Source of the DNA: Solen grandis | Lineage: Eukaryota; Mollusca; Bivalvia; Adapedonta; Solenidae | Assembly (NCBI GenBank): GCA_021229015.1 | Contig: CM037788.1 | Span: 57,099,525 to 57,163,524, forward strand | Direction: 5' to 3' | DNA: 64,000 bases | In this document: piece after piece, positions 1 to 11,473 of the stretch | Numbering within the stretch: position 1 is the stretch's first letter | Layout: every line of letters begins with the position of its first letter | Program-made: the position numbers and the translations under genes | The notes under the pieces: generated by a model | Databases searched by the model: none | What the model saw: only the letters and a program-made list of their open reading frames with translations | Told to the model about the DNA's origin: nothing

Positions 1-7
1 GTTTCCA

Positions 8-260
8 TTATTCACAGACCTTAATAAGATGTTCACTGTTATGTTTTTGTTGTTTTATAAATAGCTCTTCAATAAGTGGAGGTCCATTAATACTACTTCC
101 TGTAATGATCCAGGCTTTGTTTTTGTTTTCTGGTTTGTATTTTCTGTTCATTTTGTTCCATGAATACTCAAATGTATTTCTGATAATCAAATTGAGGATT
201 TCAAAATTCTTCTTTAACCTCATACAGTGTAGGTCCATTACTACATGCCGCCTTGTAACC
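8..260 (-). CDS. Possible last coding exon of an unidentified gene (minus strand)
   Basis: An open frame of about 84 codons runs leftward to a TAA at 8-10. On the minus strand, just upstream of 260, is a pyrimidine-rich stretch followed by AG, consistent with a splice acceptor; the exon would begin with the third base of a codon. Codon composition is mixed, with charged and aromatic residues (for example KAWIITGSSINGPPLIEELF), not the low-complexity look of neighbouring open frames. I do not recognise the protein and see no named domain. The upstream exons would have to lie inside this window, and I could not identify any. It could be chance or a decayed exon. Confidence 0.28.
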
Positions 261-322
261 CTTTTAAAATAAAATAAAAACAAACAGTATCTCTGTTCTG
301 TCATTATTGAAATTATATACAT

Positions 323-837
323 TGCAGTCCAATTTTACAAGCCATTCCAAAACACAAAGTACCTTGTACATAGAAACCATAAGAAGGATATGTAAAACTT
401 ATAAAAACTTGTCTCTCAATAATATTATTGTCATAAAAAAATTGCAATATTTGAGTTAAAGCTTAATGATATAATCAAGTATTTTAAAGAAATATTGACA
501 ATATCTAAGATCTCAAATATTAATGCATTGATTGAGAAAAATAAGCGGTGATACCCTGCACCTCTTGCATCTGATTGAGTAAGTTAGTTAAATCTTATGT
601 ATTTTGATTAGGAAACAATTTCTTATAACATGATTTTATCACACTTGATAATTCCTGGGTTGGACTAGTACTTTACACATTGATAAATCTTGGTCTCTAA
701 AGAGGTTCAAACTCAAATCCAATCTGCAGTTATATATGTCACCACATTGCCCTTTGATTGAAAAAAAAAAATCAAATCAAAAGGGAGCTTTCAATGAAGT
801 TGACATATTCCCCTTTAATACTTCTATTTAATTTTTA
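323..837. other. Non-coding stretch, mostly unique
   Basis: AT-rich DNA with no credible coding frame. The only recognised content is the SINE-B fragment at 650..720. Confidence 0.6.
650..720 (-). mobile_element. SINE-B fragment
   Basis: Read on the minus strand it carries the SINE-B block AAAGTACTAGTCCAACCCAG, also seen at 6935..7140 and 63272..63445. Neither the tRNA head nor the tail is clear, so this is an old fragment. Confidence 0.55.
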
Positions 838-1262
838 TTTTCTATTTTTAGTAAAAGTAACCTTGACTATGATCTAATCCATCCCAGTTTGTGACATTAG
901 ATATCTAAGTACCATAAGTTTCACTTTTATACATCAGGGTTGGGGGGGGGACTAGTTTTCTATTTTTAGTAACAGTCACCTTGGCCATGATCTCATGGCA
1001 TCCCAAATACAATAATGAGCTAAATTTTGTGACATTATATATCTAAAGTACCATCAGTTTAATGTTTAGATGTCAAGAAGGTTGGAAAACTAGTTTTCTA
1101 TTTTTAGCAACAGTGACCTTGACCTTACAAATCCCAAATACAGTTATAAGGTACCATCAGTTTAATGTTTATATATCAGGGGGTTGGAAAACTGGTTTTC
1201 TATTATAAGAAATAGTGACCTTGACCTTATAAATCCCAAATACAGTTATAAGCTATCTATTG
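838..1262. repeat. Degenerate tandem repeat, 4 units of about 100-140 bp
   Basis: Units start near 838, 956, 1096 and 1196, each with a version of TTTCTATTTTTAGTAACAG followed by a TGACCTTGACCTT-like segment, then a TCCCAAATACA and TACCATCAGTTTAATG segment. Related single units occur near 52500 and 63473, and a reversed one near 8616, so it is a dispersed family amplified locally. Confidence 0.75.
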
Positions 1263-1830
1263 TGATACTTAAGATCTGCAACAAGCCATACTGAAGTACC
1301 ATCTGCTGCACTTGAGGTATTAGGCGGATCCACAATCCAATTTACCCTCTCAAGAGTTTTTTTTTTTACCACCCAAATTTGAAGAGGTCTCTCCATACTG
1401 GGGTACAAAAATAAGGAAAAAAAGATGAAACAAAATGTATCCTCAGTGTAAAAAGTCGGCGAGATACATCATGGGATTCAACAGGATGGGATGGAACATG
1501 CAAAGTGAAGAAGTGTGCAACAAATATGTCAGCTGTAGAAGAGCTTTACTTCTGCTTCAAGCTTAAACTATATCATTTATTTATTTTCATGACTGATCAG
1601 TTTTCCCACATTGAAATATCTAAGATATGAATAGATAGTGTCAATGAAAGAAATAAAGGAACATATAAAACACAAATAACTTTTAATGGACTATAATTAT
1701 TCTAAAAACAATGTTTTTCGTATTCATGGCTACAGAGAGACTGAAGTACTCTTAGTAACTTACACACAACCTGTGTTTGGATAGTCTCTCATTAATTTAA
1801 AGCAGCCAACTTGTATTCCATTCCTCAAAA

Positions 1831-2070
1831 TGATCCTTGTTATATAATTGACATCTGACCTTTTGTCATACAAATGGCCTCTGACCTTTTAGCATATAAA
1901 ATTTCCTCTGACCTTTTGTGATATAAATGGCATCAAACCTTTGTAATACAAATTACCGATGACCTTTGGTAGTATAAATGATCCCTGACCATAAGATATA
2001 TAAATGAACTTTGGCCACTGACATTTAGTAATAAAAATTACCTCTGACCTTTTTCAATATAAATGGTGTC
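1831..2070. repeat. About 26 bp degenerate minisatellite with TGACC in most units
   Basis: Nine units of about 26 bp, most with TGACCTTTTG near the start followed by ATATAAATGGC. TGACCT is the reverse complement of AGGTCA, the nuclear receptor half-site. Units differ at several positions, so the array is old. Confidence 0.8.
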
Positions 2071-2139
2071 TATTTAGAAGACACCTATGCTCAGCAGGTA
2101 CATCCTCCTTGTCCGGTTAAGACAGGTGTGACCTCACTA

Positions 2140-2281
2140 TGAGGGCACACTGGTCCAGGGGTAGAGTTCCAAATATTGCGAGTCTGAATTTCACTGGACC
2201 TTCTCGTCACTATACATAAGTTTTCAAAACTTGTTTCCCAATTGACGTAAAAGAAATCTGAATTAAACTTCACTTTCGTCT
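2140..2281 (+). mobile_element. SINE-B copy, diverged
   Basis: A tRNA-like head (ACTGGTCCAGGGGTAGAG) is followed by a tail close to that at 7080..7130 (AACTTGTTTCCCAATTGACG). It abuts the SINE-A copy that begins about 2289. Confidence 0.55.
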
Positions 2282-2288
2282 TTACTGT

Positions 2289-2587
2289 TCCCGGTGGCCA
2301 AGTGGTTAGAGCTTCCACCTCCAAAGTGAGAGATTGTAGGTTTGATTCCTGGCTGCGACCAAAAAAATCACACTAGTATAGCTCCCTAGCTTGGCACTCT
2401 ACATATAAGGGTATAGTTCTATTACTGGTTGGCCTGGTGTCAGGATAATGTGACTGGGTGTGGTATCATGCCACATGTCTACAGTGTGAGACTGCAGTGT
2501 GGCAGCACTATATCTGTCTTAAGTAGACATCGTCTCCAAATGACTGAAATACTGTCATGGGACGTTAAACCCAATAAACAATAAAAC
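2289..2587 (+). mobile_element. SINE-A (tRNA-derived), near full length
   Basis: The head resembles a tRNA: box A region GGCCAAGTGGTTAGAGC and box B GGTTTGATTCC. The body contains GTGACTGGGTGTGGTATCAT and GCAGTGTGGCAGCACTATAT, the 3' tail has CCAAATGACTGAAATACTGT, and it ends in ACCCAATAAACAATAAAAC. Structure matches the copies at 37431, 50252 and 55977. It would be transcribed by RNA polymerase III from the internal promoter and mobilised by a partner LINE. Confidence 0.88.
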
Positions 2588-2607
2588 ACTTTCAGATTAT
2601 ATTGAGA

Positions 2608-3640
2608 TACCGTCATCGTTTGAATATAAGCCGCATTCGTAGATAAGCCGCATCCCAAATTTTGTCCCCAAATCAGCTAAAAAACGCCTAATACTGTATA
2701 TAAGCCGCAGACAAATCATCAGGATCGGCCATTTTGGTAACCTATTATTTTTACACGCTGCGTAATTTACAGTTGTCTTAACCCGTACCGCGCAGACTTT
2801 GACCCTCGCCACCTCCGTACATTTGACTCGTCGACACCATACTCTCGTCCTGCAGCCCTGTTGCCATGGGCTTCGGCATATGCTATGACAGCAAGCTTCT
2901 CTTTAGCCGAATAGCTAACTCGTGTCCGACCCATAACAGACAGTTAGATCTGAAAAGATCTGTGTGACAAAGTGAAGGTAGATCTGAAAAGATCTGTTTG
3001 ACAAAGTGAAGGTAGATCTGAAAAGATCTGTTTGACAATCGAAGTTTGCTAGGCAAGCTTGAAAGCAAGAATGAAATTTGATTGAAATGATCCTGCTTAT
3101 ATCGTAGTTGAACGTGTCATCTCAATACATTCTCAAATATGTCAGGTAAGTGTCAGGTTAGTATTTATTAACCTGTGGTACACAGTGTCAAGGTGACACC
3201 TCATCCCACCCGGCGCTACCCCTGTTCGAACTCCCCTCATTGAATATCGGCCTGTGATTGGCTGGATTTTCTCACACATTTTACCTGTGTACCCTGTGGA
3301 CATGGGTACACTAAAATTAAAGAAAAACAACACAAAAACACTAAATTACAATTAAAAAATATTTATTATAATGATTTCATATAAAACGTTTAATTATAAA
3401 AGTATTTTATTTCATTGAAACTGTCCCTTATTTTATGTGATGCGCCGTAACCTTGAATCACTACGAATCCGCAGAATAGTACACAAAATGGCGGCGCTTG
3501 TAAACAAAAGACCGATTCTCGGTAGGTTTATGTTCGGGAAAAAGTAAACTATGTTGTAATACCATATATAAGCCGCATGCACAGTTTAGATTGATGAAAT
3601 TAAGCATGAAACCGCGGCTTATATTCAAACGATTACGGTA
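2608..3640. mobile_element. TA-flanked DNA element with ATAAGCCGC termini (1.03 kb, non-autonomous)
   Basis: The ends are inverted repeats of about 27 bp with one mismatch: both read TACCGT[C/A]ATCGTTTGAA then TATAAGCCGC. The ATAAGCCGC motif recurs inside each end. The TA at each edge fits Tc1/mariner/pogo-type insertion. There is no transposase frame; internal open frames are under 120 codons and unrecognised. An internal 34 bp tandem repeat lies at 2943..3038. Confidence 0.8.
2943..3038. repeat. 34 bp tandem repeat, about 3 copies
   Basis: Each unit contains the palindromic AGATCTGAAAAGATCT followed by GTTTGACAAAGTGAAG. It lies inside the 2608..3640 element and probably arose after it. Confidence 0.9.
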
Positions 3641-5170
3641 TATAGAATTTGAATTGAAATGATGTCTAGTCAACAACATGTTCTTAAAGGAACTTTTATT
3701 ATCATGAAAATAATCAAATCTTATCTTACATATAATTAAAAATAACCAGTCTCTATCTAGGTTTTGTTGTGAATTTAACAAGTTGTGAGTTCTGAGGGTA
3801 CCTATTATCATATGATGAGGGTATAGCCCTCATGATATAATTATTTGCACCTGAACGCGGAACCTGTGGTTAAATACACAACAAAACACAGAAAGACATT
3901 GATTATTTCGATTCTGACCCAATATTCGTCATTTCTTATCCATATTTTTTTCTTGCAATGCAGAACCTACAAGCCAAATAACTTCAGTATTCAGTTCCCC
4001 CTAAATAAACACATGATGATAATAAATAAAGAAATATGCAAAAAAATTTATATGTGTTGATTACATTCTTTACTTACACTTTTTTAATTCTCTTAACATC
4101 TTTTTTTCTATCTATATCTCTTACTGCCCCTATTTAACTTGCAAAATGAACATTTTGTTATGTCATCAACGTGAACGAGCATGCACATGCTGCGACCTGT
4201 GTTTTGTTGCGAATTTACACCCAATTCTTTTTCATTTTTTCTGTATAGAGATGATGAGTCATGTTAGAATCTATCACTAATTATATTATTCCTTCATTAA
4301 TTATTGTCAGATGTCACAAAATAAAATAATTGTTTGAAACATGTTGTCTCATACTTTATTGATTTTAATAAATAAGTAAAAAATAAGACAACATTTAATG
4401 AATACAGCACCAATAGATAAAATATGACAAACAAAATGTTTATGTTTAAGAATTAGGGAGCAATTGATAAAAATAGTAACACATGTTCATAAACAGCCAT
4501 ATTAAAGTTTACTGATAGAACCAAATATGGCAGCATGGTGTTCAGATAAATCTATTCACAGCTTTATCACTATTACAAATGTGAGAACAGACACAATTTT
4601 TGAGCAACAAAATGGCTGCCATCTGTCACTTTTCCACAATCCAGGAAGTTTTGTGCAATGGTTTAATGTCACTACTGTGAAAACAATTAAACAAGGTCAG
4701 AGAGCCAAGCATCTGGACAACCATGATTAGTCTGGTGGGATCTGTGTCACCTGGGAGGTCATCTGGGTCAGACCAATTGGGAGATTTAAGGTCAGGTTGC
4801 CATGAGATACATAGACTGGCTCTGGTGCCTGATAACAAAATATTGCTCTCTTGACAAAATCACCATCATAAAAATCTTGTCACATGCAGAAACTTTTCTA
4901 GTTTTTAGCTGCATGTGACATGGGTCCCATTCTCTACATTTAAAACAAAATAACCTCTTCATACTGTATGAATGATTGAGCGATTGAACAGAATTCTACA
5001 AAACAGCTATGCTGAGATTCAGCCAAAGTGAGGAAAACTCAATTTTGAGTAAAAAATAAATATTTACGGGACACAATAATTGTATGTAGCATAAAAGCAC
5101 AAAAGGACTATTTTCCCTATGATGTTGCGAAACTTTACCATGCAGAGGAGTATAGTTTCTCTCGATGCAA
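3641..5170. other. Non-coding, no recognised element
   Basis: AT-rich DNA with several unrelated open frames of 67-116 codons on both strands, none with recognisable motifs or splice context. Nothing repeated elsewhere in the window was seen, apart from short AT-rich stretches. Confidence 0.5.
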
Positions 5171-5830
5171 AGGTGGCTTGTGCCTGAATTTGGATGGTGG
5201 ATGTGCAGGTTTCAGTTATTTAGTGGTGTTACAATGGTCCATATAGAAAGCTTGAATTCCAATACAAATTTGTGTAATTACTAAAAATCACATCAAGCTC
5301 TCTCAGATACATCAGAGGTGCCTCCAGGGGTAATTTGTTGTTCTATGGAATGCTGATACCTGTATATTACTAAGGACACAGTAAGGAGCCACTGATTTGC
5401 ATCTATAAATAGAAACTGTGCCATCACTCGGTAGTACAAATCAAAGTGCTGATAGTGCTAAGAGAACAATATTGTCGTATTTCTTTTGTTTATCAAAGTA
5501 AATTTAATAAACAGGGGTCAAAATTTTTGCGCAATGCCTTTAACCCCGCCTTAACATTGCGTTAACATGGTCATTACAAGAAATTAAAGATGAATGTGCC
5601 ATTTGTTTCAACAAACTGTTACTAATTAACATTTCGCCACTATTACTCTCCCTATTTCTATAGCCTACAATGAACAACCGTTTATTATTTTAATATAAGT
5701 TTAATATTTGGCAAAAACTAAGTTACCCCACATATTTGCAGCTCGTCAAACCATCTTCCACTTGAGACACACACAACTTCAGTGCCTTCAGCACTTTGAT
5801 TTTTCAGAGTAGCTGTCTAACATCACTTTT
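5171..5830 (+). repeat. LTR-like dispersed repeat, copy A
   Basis: About 650 bp, homologous in reverse orientation to segments of 40030..41735. On the plus strand it has a TATA-like box CTATAAATAG at 5403..5412 and AATAAA-like motifs about 95-110 bp downstream (TTTAATAAACAGGGGTC). That order resembles a solo LTR or another element with its own promoter. Precise ends and a target duplication were not found, so the class is uncertain. Confidence 0.6.
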
Positions 5831-6169
5831 GACCTATTGATGGAAGATAAAACCAAAAGAATATTTGAAGGATTTTCATTAGCAGAAAATGCCTACACAT
5901 AGGAAAAATTGATTGTTTGGGACAACTAGCTAATTTGCATGAAATTTAATTCAGTATCCTGACTGAATTACAGTTTCTTTGATAAATATATAGTTGATTT
6001 ATCAAAACGTGTCTTTTAGATGGACTTTGAGACCTATTTCAGACCAAAGGTTATAAACGTCTGCAAAATATAAAATAAGATGAGTAAATCTTTTTAAAAA
6101 TCAATTTATCCCATAATTCTCACTTAAATCCTATCATGTAGGTACTCATATGAATCGTCTCATTTCTCA

Positions 6170-6780
6170 AGGGCTCAACTTCATTTCAGAAAGTATGGTC
6201 AAGAAAATTTAGATGACCATTCGTGCCAAATAAAATTAAATTCTGACTATTGTTTTGTTTTTTTTATTTTCCATTTATAAGGAAACTAGCCAGTCCTGTG
6301 GAGCCTATTTTTCGAGGGATCAACTTCATTTTAGCAATATGGTAGAGAAAAATTTGGTGACCATTTGTGCCAAATAAAATTAAATTCAGACTACTACCTC
6401 TGTAATTTTCTATATAGAGTTTATAAAAGAAACCTACCAACCCCATGAGGGCCTCATTTTTTAAGGGATCAAGATTTTTATAGTTATTATGGTAGATGAC
6501 TATGAGGTGACCATTTGTGCCAAAGAAAATTAAATTTCTTAATTTTTGACCATTGGTTTCAGATTTCAGAAGAGATGATTTTTTATTTTATTTTTTTTTA
6601 ATTTCTGCATGGATCAAATTTATTTTAGCAATTTTGGTGGAGGTTCACCAAAGGATGAATTATTCCAAGTTTCATCAAACCCAGTGGTTTCAGAGGAGAC
6701 GTTTTAAAGCAAAATGTTGACAATGGGCAGAGGATGTTCCCAATAGTCCACCTTGTGCTCAGCTGGTGAGCTAAAAAGAG
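6170..6780. repeat. Degenerate tandem repeat, about 4 units of 140-160 bp
   Basis: Each unit contains GGTGACCATTTGTGCCAAA followed by TAAAATTAAATTCTGAC and an AGGGATCAACTTCATTTTAG segment. The same repeat occurs at 45100..45500. Units vary at many sites. Confidence 0.75.
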
Positions 6781-6934
6781 TACAAACTAAACACTACAGA
6801 CACTAAAACCAGCATGAATTAGGTGGAACAAAAAAAAAAAAGATTTACTTTCATATCGAAGTTTTCTGTGGAGAAAATGTCTATATGTGACTAAAATAAA
6901 AGTATAGCGGATTGATGTCATAGTAAAACTTCAT

Positions 6935-7140
6935 GCGTGCTGTGGTGGCCCAGTGGTAACATACCCAACTACAGATCTGAAGGTTGTGGGTTCAATCCCT
7001 GCTGAAGGCAAGGATTTTTCATAACCTTCCCAGGTGCAAAGTACTGGTCCAACCCAGGAACCATCGAGAGGGATAAGTATAATTTTTAAGAACTTGTTTC
7101 CAAATCGACGTAAAATAAATAAGTTTAAGCTAAACTTCAT
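6935..7140 (+). mobile_element. SINE-B (tRNA-derived), best copy
   Basis: The tRNA-like head has box A-like GTGGCCCAGTGGTAAC and box B-like GGGTTCAATCCC. The body contains GGTGCAAAGTACTGGTCCA and CCAGGAACCATCGAGAGGGA, and the tail TTGTTTCCAAATCGACGTAA. Other copies or fragments lie at 650, 2140, 19140, 24955, 28372, 63120 and 63272. Confidence 0.8.
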
Positions 7141-7442
7141 GGTACAAAGAATATGAACAAGTTGTAATATTCATCAACTTGGTATCACCTAGATCTACAC
7201 CACTGTTGGCTGCTTAGTTAAGTACATCCTGTGCATGCTTAATCAGTAGTTTGATGTTGCTGTATGACTGAATATTGTCATGGCAACAGTCAACTGTGAA
7301 TCCCCCAACACAGGGGAAAAAAAAGGAACATGTAAATTGTTTTCCTAGGAAGAAATGCTTGACCTTTTAAAAGTTTAATACTGCTTACAGACCTAATCTG
7401 TTCAGTTTCTAAGAAGTAATAAAACTGAAGATGATTTTCTTT

Positions 7443-8211
7443 AAGAACTTGGGATTTCGGGATTTCTTCTCATGAGTAAAACTTGTGATTTCTTCTAAGT
7501 AAAACTTGTGATTTCTTCTCATGAGTAAAACTTGTGATTTCTTCTAAGTAAAACTTGTGCTTTCTTCTAAGTAAATTTATTCTAAGTAAAACTTGTGATT
7601 TCTTCTAAGTAAAACTTGTGATTTCTTCTAAGTAAAACTTGTTATTTCTTCTAAGTAAAACTTGTGATTTCTTCTAAGTAAAACTTGGGATTTCTTCTAA
7701 GTAAAACTTGGGATTTCTTCTAAGTAAAACTTGTTATTTCTTCTAAGTAAAACTTGGGATTTCTTCTAAGTAAAACTTGGGATTTCTTCTAAGTAAAACT
7801 TGTTATTTCTTCTAAGTAAAACTTGTGATTTCTTCTAAGTAAAACTTGGGATTTCTTCTAAGTAAAACTTGGGATTTCTTCTAAGTAAAACTTGTTATTT
7901 CTTCTAAGTAAAACTTGTGATTTCTTCTAAGTAAAACTTGGGATTTCTTCTAAATAAAACTTGTGATTTCTTCTAAGTAAAACTTGGGATTTCTTCTAAA
8001 TAAAACTTGTGATTTCTTCTAATTAAGTAAAACTTGGGATTTCTTCTAAGTAAAACTTGTGATTTCTTCTAAGTAAAACTTGGGATTTCTTCTAAGTAAA
8101 ACTTGTGATTTCTTCCAAGTAAAACTTGGGATTTCTTCTAAGTAAAACTTGTGATTTCTTCTAAGTAAAACTTGGGATTTCTTCTAAGTAAAACTTGTGA
8201 TTTCTTCTGGG
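7443..8211. repeat. 23 bp minisatellite, about 33 copies
   Basis: The unit is TAAGTAAAACTTGKGATTTC plus TTC. Three variants at the TTGTGATT / TTGGGATT / TTGTTATT position recur in a semi-regular order, indicating higher-order duplication of two- to four-unit blocks. A few units carry small insertions (near 7497, 7524 and 8021). Confidence 0.97.
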
Positions 8212-8302
8212 TTAACTCTAGATACACATACAATATATGAATTAATCTGCACATAACAATGATACTGGTATATCACCCTTGTCTGGTACTTAATAAATAA
8301 TG

Positions 8303-8460
8303 TTGTGTTGGTCAAGGTTTGTCCATTGTTAGGATATTATAATTATGTGACAGGGTGTGGTCTACTGTGTGATACTGCAGTGTGGCAGCACAATGTCATC
8401 CCATCTAGACACATACCCCAGCTACTGAAATACAGGTGGCGGTACATTAAAACCAAGCAA
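8303..8460 (+). mobile_element. SINE-A fragment, diverged
   Basis: It retains TTATGTGACAGGGTGTGGT, GATACTGCAGTGTGGCAGCA and a CTACTGAAATACAGGTGGCG-like tail, with internal deletions and no tRNA head. Confidence 0.7.
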
Positions 8461-8825
8461 ATAATCCTATCAACATCTTTCATCATCAATGGCACACATT
8501 AGCACCTTCACAGTGCTTCAGAGCTTTAATATTTTCTTCTTCTTACATTCCTTCCACCTTCATACAGTGGAACTTGGAGCAGTCCTTCAGTGAAACAAAG
8601 AGTGGAGTTGGATCAAGGTCAAAGGTTACTGTTACTAAAAATAGAAATCTGGGATATCTAAAGCTTTATATCAAAGAACTACACTGGGGTAACAGACATC
8701 CAATGTTTGACATCAGGTTCCCAAAAAGACTCATGCAATATTTCAAAACTATAAAAAAAAAGAAGAAGAAGAATGAAAATGCTGTCACAATTTGTAATTT
8801 CAAGAAATTCAAAACAGTAGTATAA

Positions 8826-9362
8826 ACATCAGAGGTCAGAAAGACTTCATTGACTTACGAAATAATTACCTATTACTTTCAATAATGTTATTGAGTACAG
8901 TAACTTAATTACAACAATAAATCAGTGAGTGGGTATATCTACTGGTTTTAAAGAACCAAAAAGTCCCTCAAACCAGAAAATCCCATAAAACGTTAAGTAA
9001 TGTTGTATGCAAAGCTTTCAGAATTAATTATAATTGAGTATCTCATGTTTTATTTGAGTCTTTTTTACCCAACAGTTAGAAAATAATAGGGTAATAATAA
9101 TAATGCCATTTGTTCTTCTGAGCATGTAATTGTTTAAAACTGAGTTATGATAGACCAAGTTGGTATACTTTGAACAGACAAGAACTGAAAATTCAATTGT
9201 TTTTACAATTATCAAAAAAAAAAGGAGCTATAATACTGTACATTTAAATACCATTCATTTTCAGTCAATTAGACCAATGTCCTTATACAATAAAAATATT
9301 TAAGAATAATTAAGAAGCGTTTTTTATTAAACATTCTTTTGTATATCATGGAAAACATAGTA
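8826..9362. other. Non-coding, nothing recognised
   Basis: AT-rich unique-looking DNA. The minus-strand open frame at 9024..9215 has no features suggesting a real gene. Confidence 0.5.
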
Positions 9363-9490
9363 GTAATGCACATCGCCTCTCAAAAAATGCAACATCCTGG
9401 CTTCAATACCAGGTCACGTTAGAGATCACCTGTCCAGACACGTGGGTTTTCTCAGGCTACTCTTGTTTTCCTTGCACAATAATGGCCACA
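9363..9490 (+). mobile_element. SINE-D fragment
   Basis: Shares with the minus strand of 16168..16375 the segments TGCAAC[A/C]TGG, TTCAATAC and GTGGGTTTTCTCAGG. The fragment carries a box B-like TGGCTTCAATACCAGG. Confidence 0.6.
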
Positions 9491-9584
9491 ACAATTAAGG
9501 TTTTGGAATTCTAATGTATTGCCCCCGAATGAAGAGCATCGATCCATAAATAGGCTAAAATTGCTTTCAACTGCCTTGAAACTG

Positions 9585-9612
9585 CCGGGGTTGTGGGTTC
9601 AAACCCCAGTAG
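9585..9612 (+). mobile_element. tRNA-like box B remnant
   Basis: GTGGGTTCAAACCCCAGTAG resembles a tRNA TPsiC arm or SINE box B. There is no full cloverleaf around it. Confidence 0.35.
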
Positions 9613-9692
9613 AGCCATATCTTTGCATTCTATTTTTGTCTCCCACCATTATTTCTGTATCACTGAAGATTTTATTTATAAATAAAAAAAGT

Positions 9693-9934
9693 TTAACCCT
9701 TTCCCTAATATAGACTCATTTTGACGCACTCAATAGGTATCACATAAAGCCTGATCTGCAGAAAACCACAGTTAAACCTTACCAAATTTAATTACAAAAT
9801 CCTCATTTCCAGACCACTGAGGAGCAGCGAACAGCATAAAACCTGATCAGCCTGCGAGTTACTCGCAGGCTGATCTGGTTTTATGCTGTTCGCATAGGTC
9901 TTTTCATGGTTTCCTCTATGAGGGCAAGGGTTAA
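9693..9934 (-). mobile_element. palMITE copy 1, full length
   Basis: TTAA at both edges, 242 bp, terminal inverted repeats and intact 67-base internal hairpin. Small terminal mutations (CCCTAATA at the left, AGGGCAAGGG at the right). Confidence 0.95.
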
Positions 9935-10680
9935 TTTTATATAATCTGTATAGTAATTTAACTATTTTGTGGTCATGTAACAAGGTAAAATGATGTTTGA
10001 TTGTAGGTTCTTGCTTCACTTACTGATTATCAAATTCTAAATGCTGGGGTAAAAGGTCATAAATTTTACACATTTATTCAACAATAGGATGCTAGAAATT
10101 TCAAGGCAAGTCCCATAATTATATTTTCAATATGTTACAGACATGTTATAACGGACACTCTTACCATTTGGCCATGGGAACCAGTTGTTTTTTGGCTTAT
10201 ATTAATAGGTATAATGTCATGAAATACAGTTCTGATTTGTTTTATTTTGCTTTGTTTCATTTTGTCCATTTTGTCTATAACATGTGAACAACTTCCACTG
10301 GAGTCTATTTTCTTAAAATATTTCCTTCATTGAAAAGTGTCTCCACATAAAAAAATATAAGATATTAAATTAATAAGCCTTAAAAGTAGTTACATGCAAT
10401 TTATATTAAAGAAATGAAATGGAATTATTTTTCTGCTAGTTATACATGTATACATTTCATTTGCTGTTTTTGTATAAAAGATTTTATACTCAATAAAATA
10501 AATGGCCCATTATTAGTTGGCTCCAAGTTTTATTTTTTAGAAGTGAGAACCCTTCCCATTTCAATCTAAATGCACAAAAACCTGAACACCAGTAAAACTT
10601 AAAACAGCATTCCATATAAGTCACTGTCTCTGAAACTCGAGAGCTACAAGGTAACAAACACAACATGGAATCATTGAATC
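9935..10680. other. Non-coding, nothing recognised
   Basis: AT-rich unique-looking DNA without coding frames above 60 codons or copies elsewhere in the window. Confidence 0.5.
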
Positions 10681-10689
10681 ACCCACTCC

Positions 10690-11080
10690 TTCAAAGGAGC
10701 CATACACGGTCATAAAAAATTGTCTCATTTCTTATCGCCTGGGCCGGCACTTGACAACGATGATAGCTGGTCTGAAGATAACGGCCTAATATGGCCACAT
10801 CTGGCAGAGACTGATAATCAATCCCCTTCTAATTGATATGCATTCTCAACACACCCCTGGACAGTTACTGCTTAATTGTTCTATTCCTTCTGCAGCTGCT
10901 GTCTTTTTCTACCATTCTTCTACCAAGAGAGCCGTGTGTGTGTGTGACTATGCCGAGGAAAAAATAATTAAGAAACACCCTTTAAAAATTAACTTACATA
11001 CCAATTCCACAAATTATAGCCTAACTAGAGTGAAATTTATTCCACCTTAGCTGCAGTAGAAACTGTGGGAAATTGGCATT
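10690..11080. promoter_or_regulatory. Candidate cis-regulatory island (prediction)
   Basis: A low-repeat stretch with clustered motifs: a consensus CArG box CCTAATATGG at 10785..10794 inside a near-palindromic GGCC...GGCC frame, an E-box CATCTG at 10798..10803, GATAATCAATC just downstream, then CTAATTGATATGCATTC. Motif clustering in unique DNA between repeats is what an enhancer would look like, but conservation could not be tested. Overlapping short open frames appear to be chance. Confidence 0.25.
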
Positions 11081-11473
11081 GCTGAGGAACTATTGTTATT
11101 GTTTTGTTTTTACTTTTCGTTTGCTACGCAAATAGCCAGTTGATATAATCAAATTAAAGCCAGGGAGGTAACAGAAAATTGCTTGCGGAGTTGATTAGAA
11201 TGGTTAATTTTGAGTGTTTACCACGTAGGTACGCTGTTTTATATATTTGTGAGAAGATATACAAGACTGAAAACAGTTTTCAGTCTGAACAGGTTTTACA
11301 GTGTAATACTCTAATTAATCAACCCCTTGAGTCTATATGTCCGACTCAAATATCTTTTTAAATAATATTTTTATAAATCTATACATGTTTCAGCCAATAA
11401 AATTAGATTTCTTATAAAGAAATTGCATATACAGAAAATATTACAATATGTCATTGAAGTTTTGTGGATTCGT
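11080..11473. other. Non-coding, nothing recognised
   Basis: AT-rich unique-looking DNA before palMITE copy 2. The 60-codon plus-strand frame at 11179 is not supported by anything else. Confidence 0.45.

Noticed and set aside
7443..8211. CRISPR-like regular repeats
   Set aside because: Units are contiguous with no unique spacers; this is a eukaryotic minisatellite. The same applies to 17408..18087, where the 'spacers' are themselves repeated.
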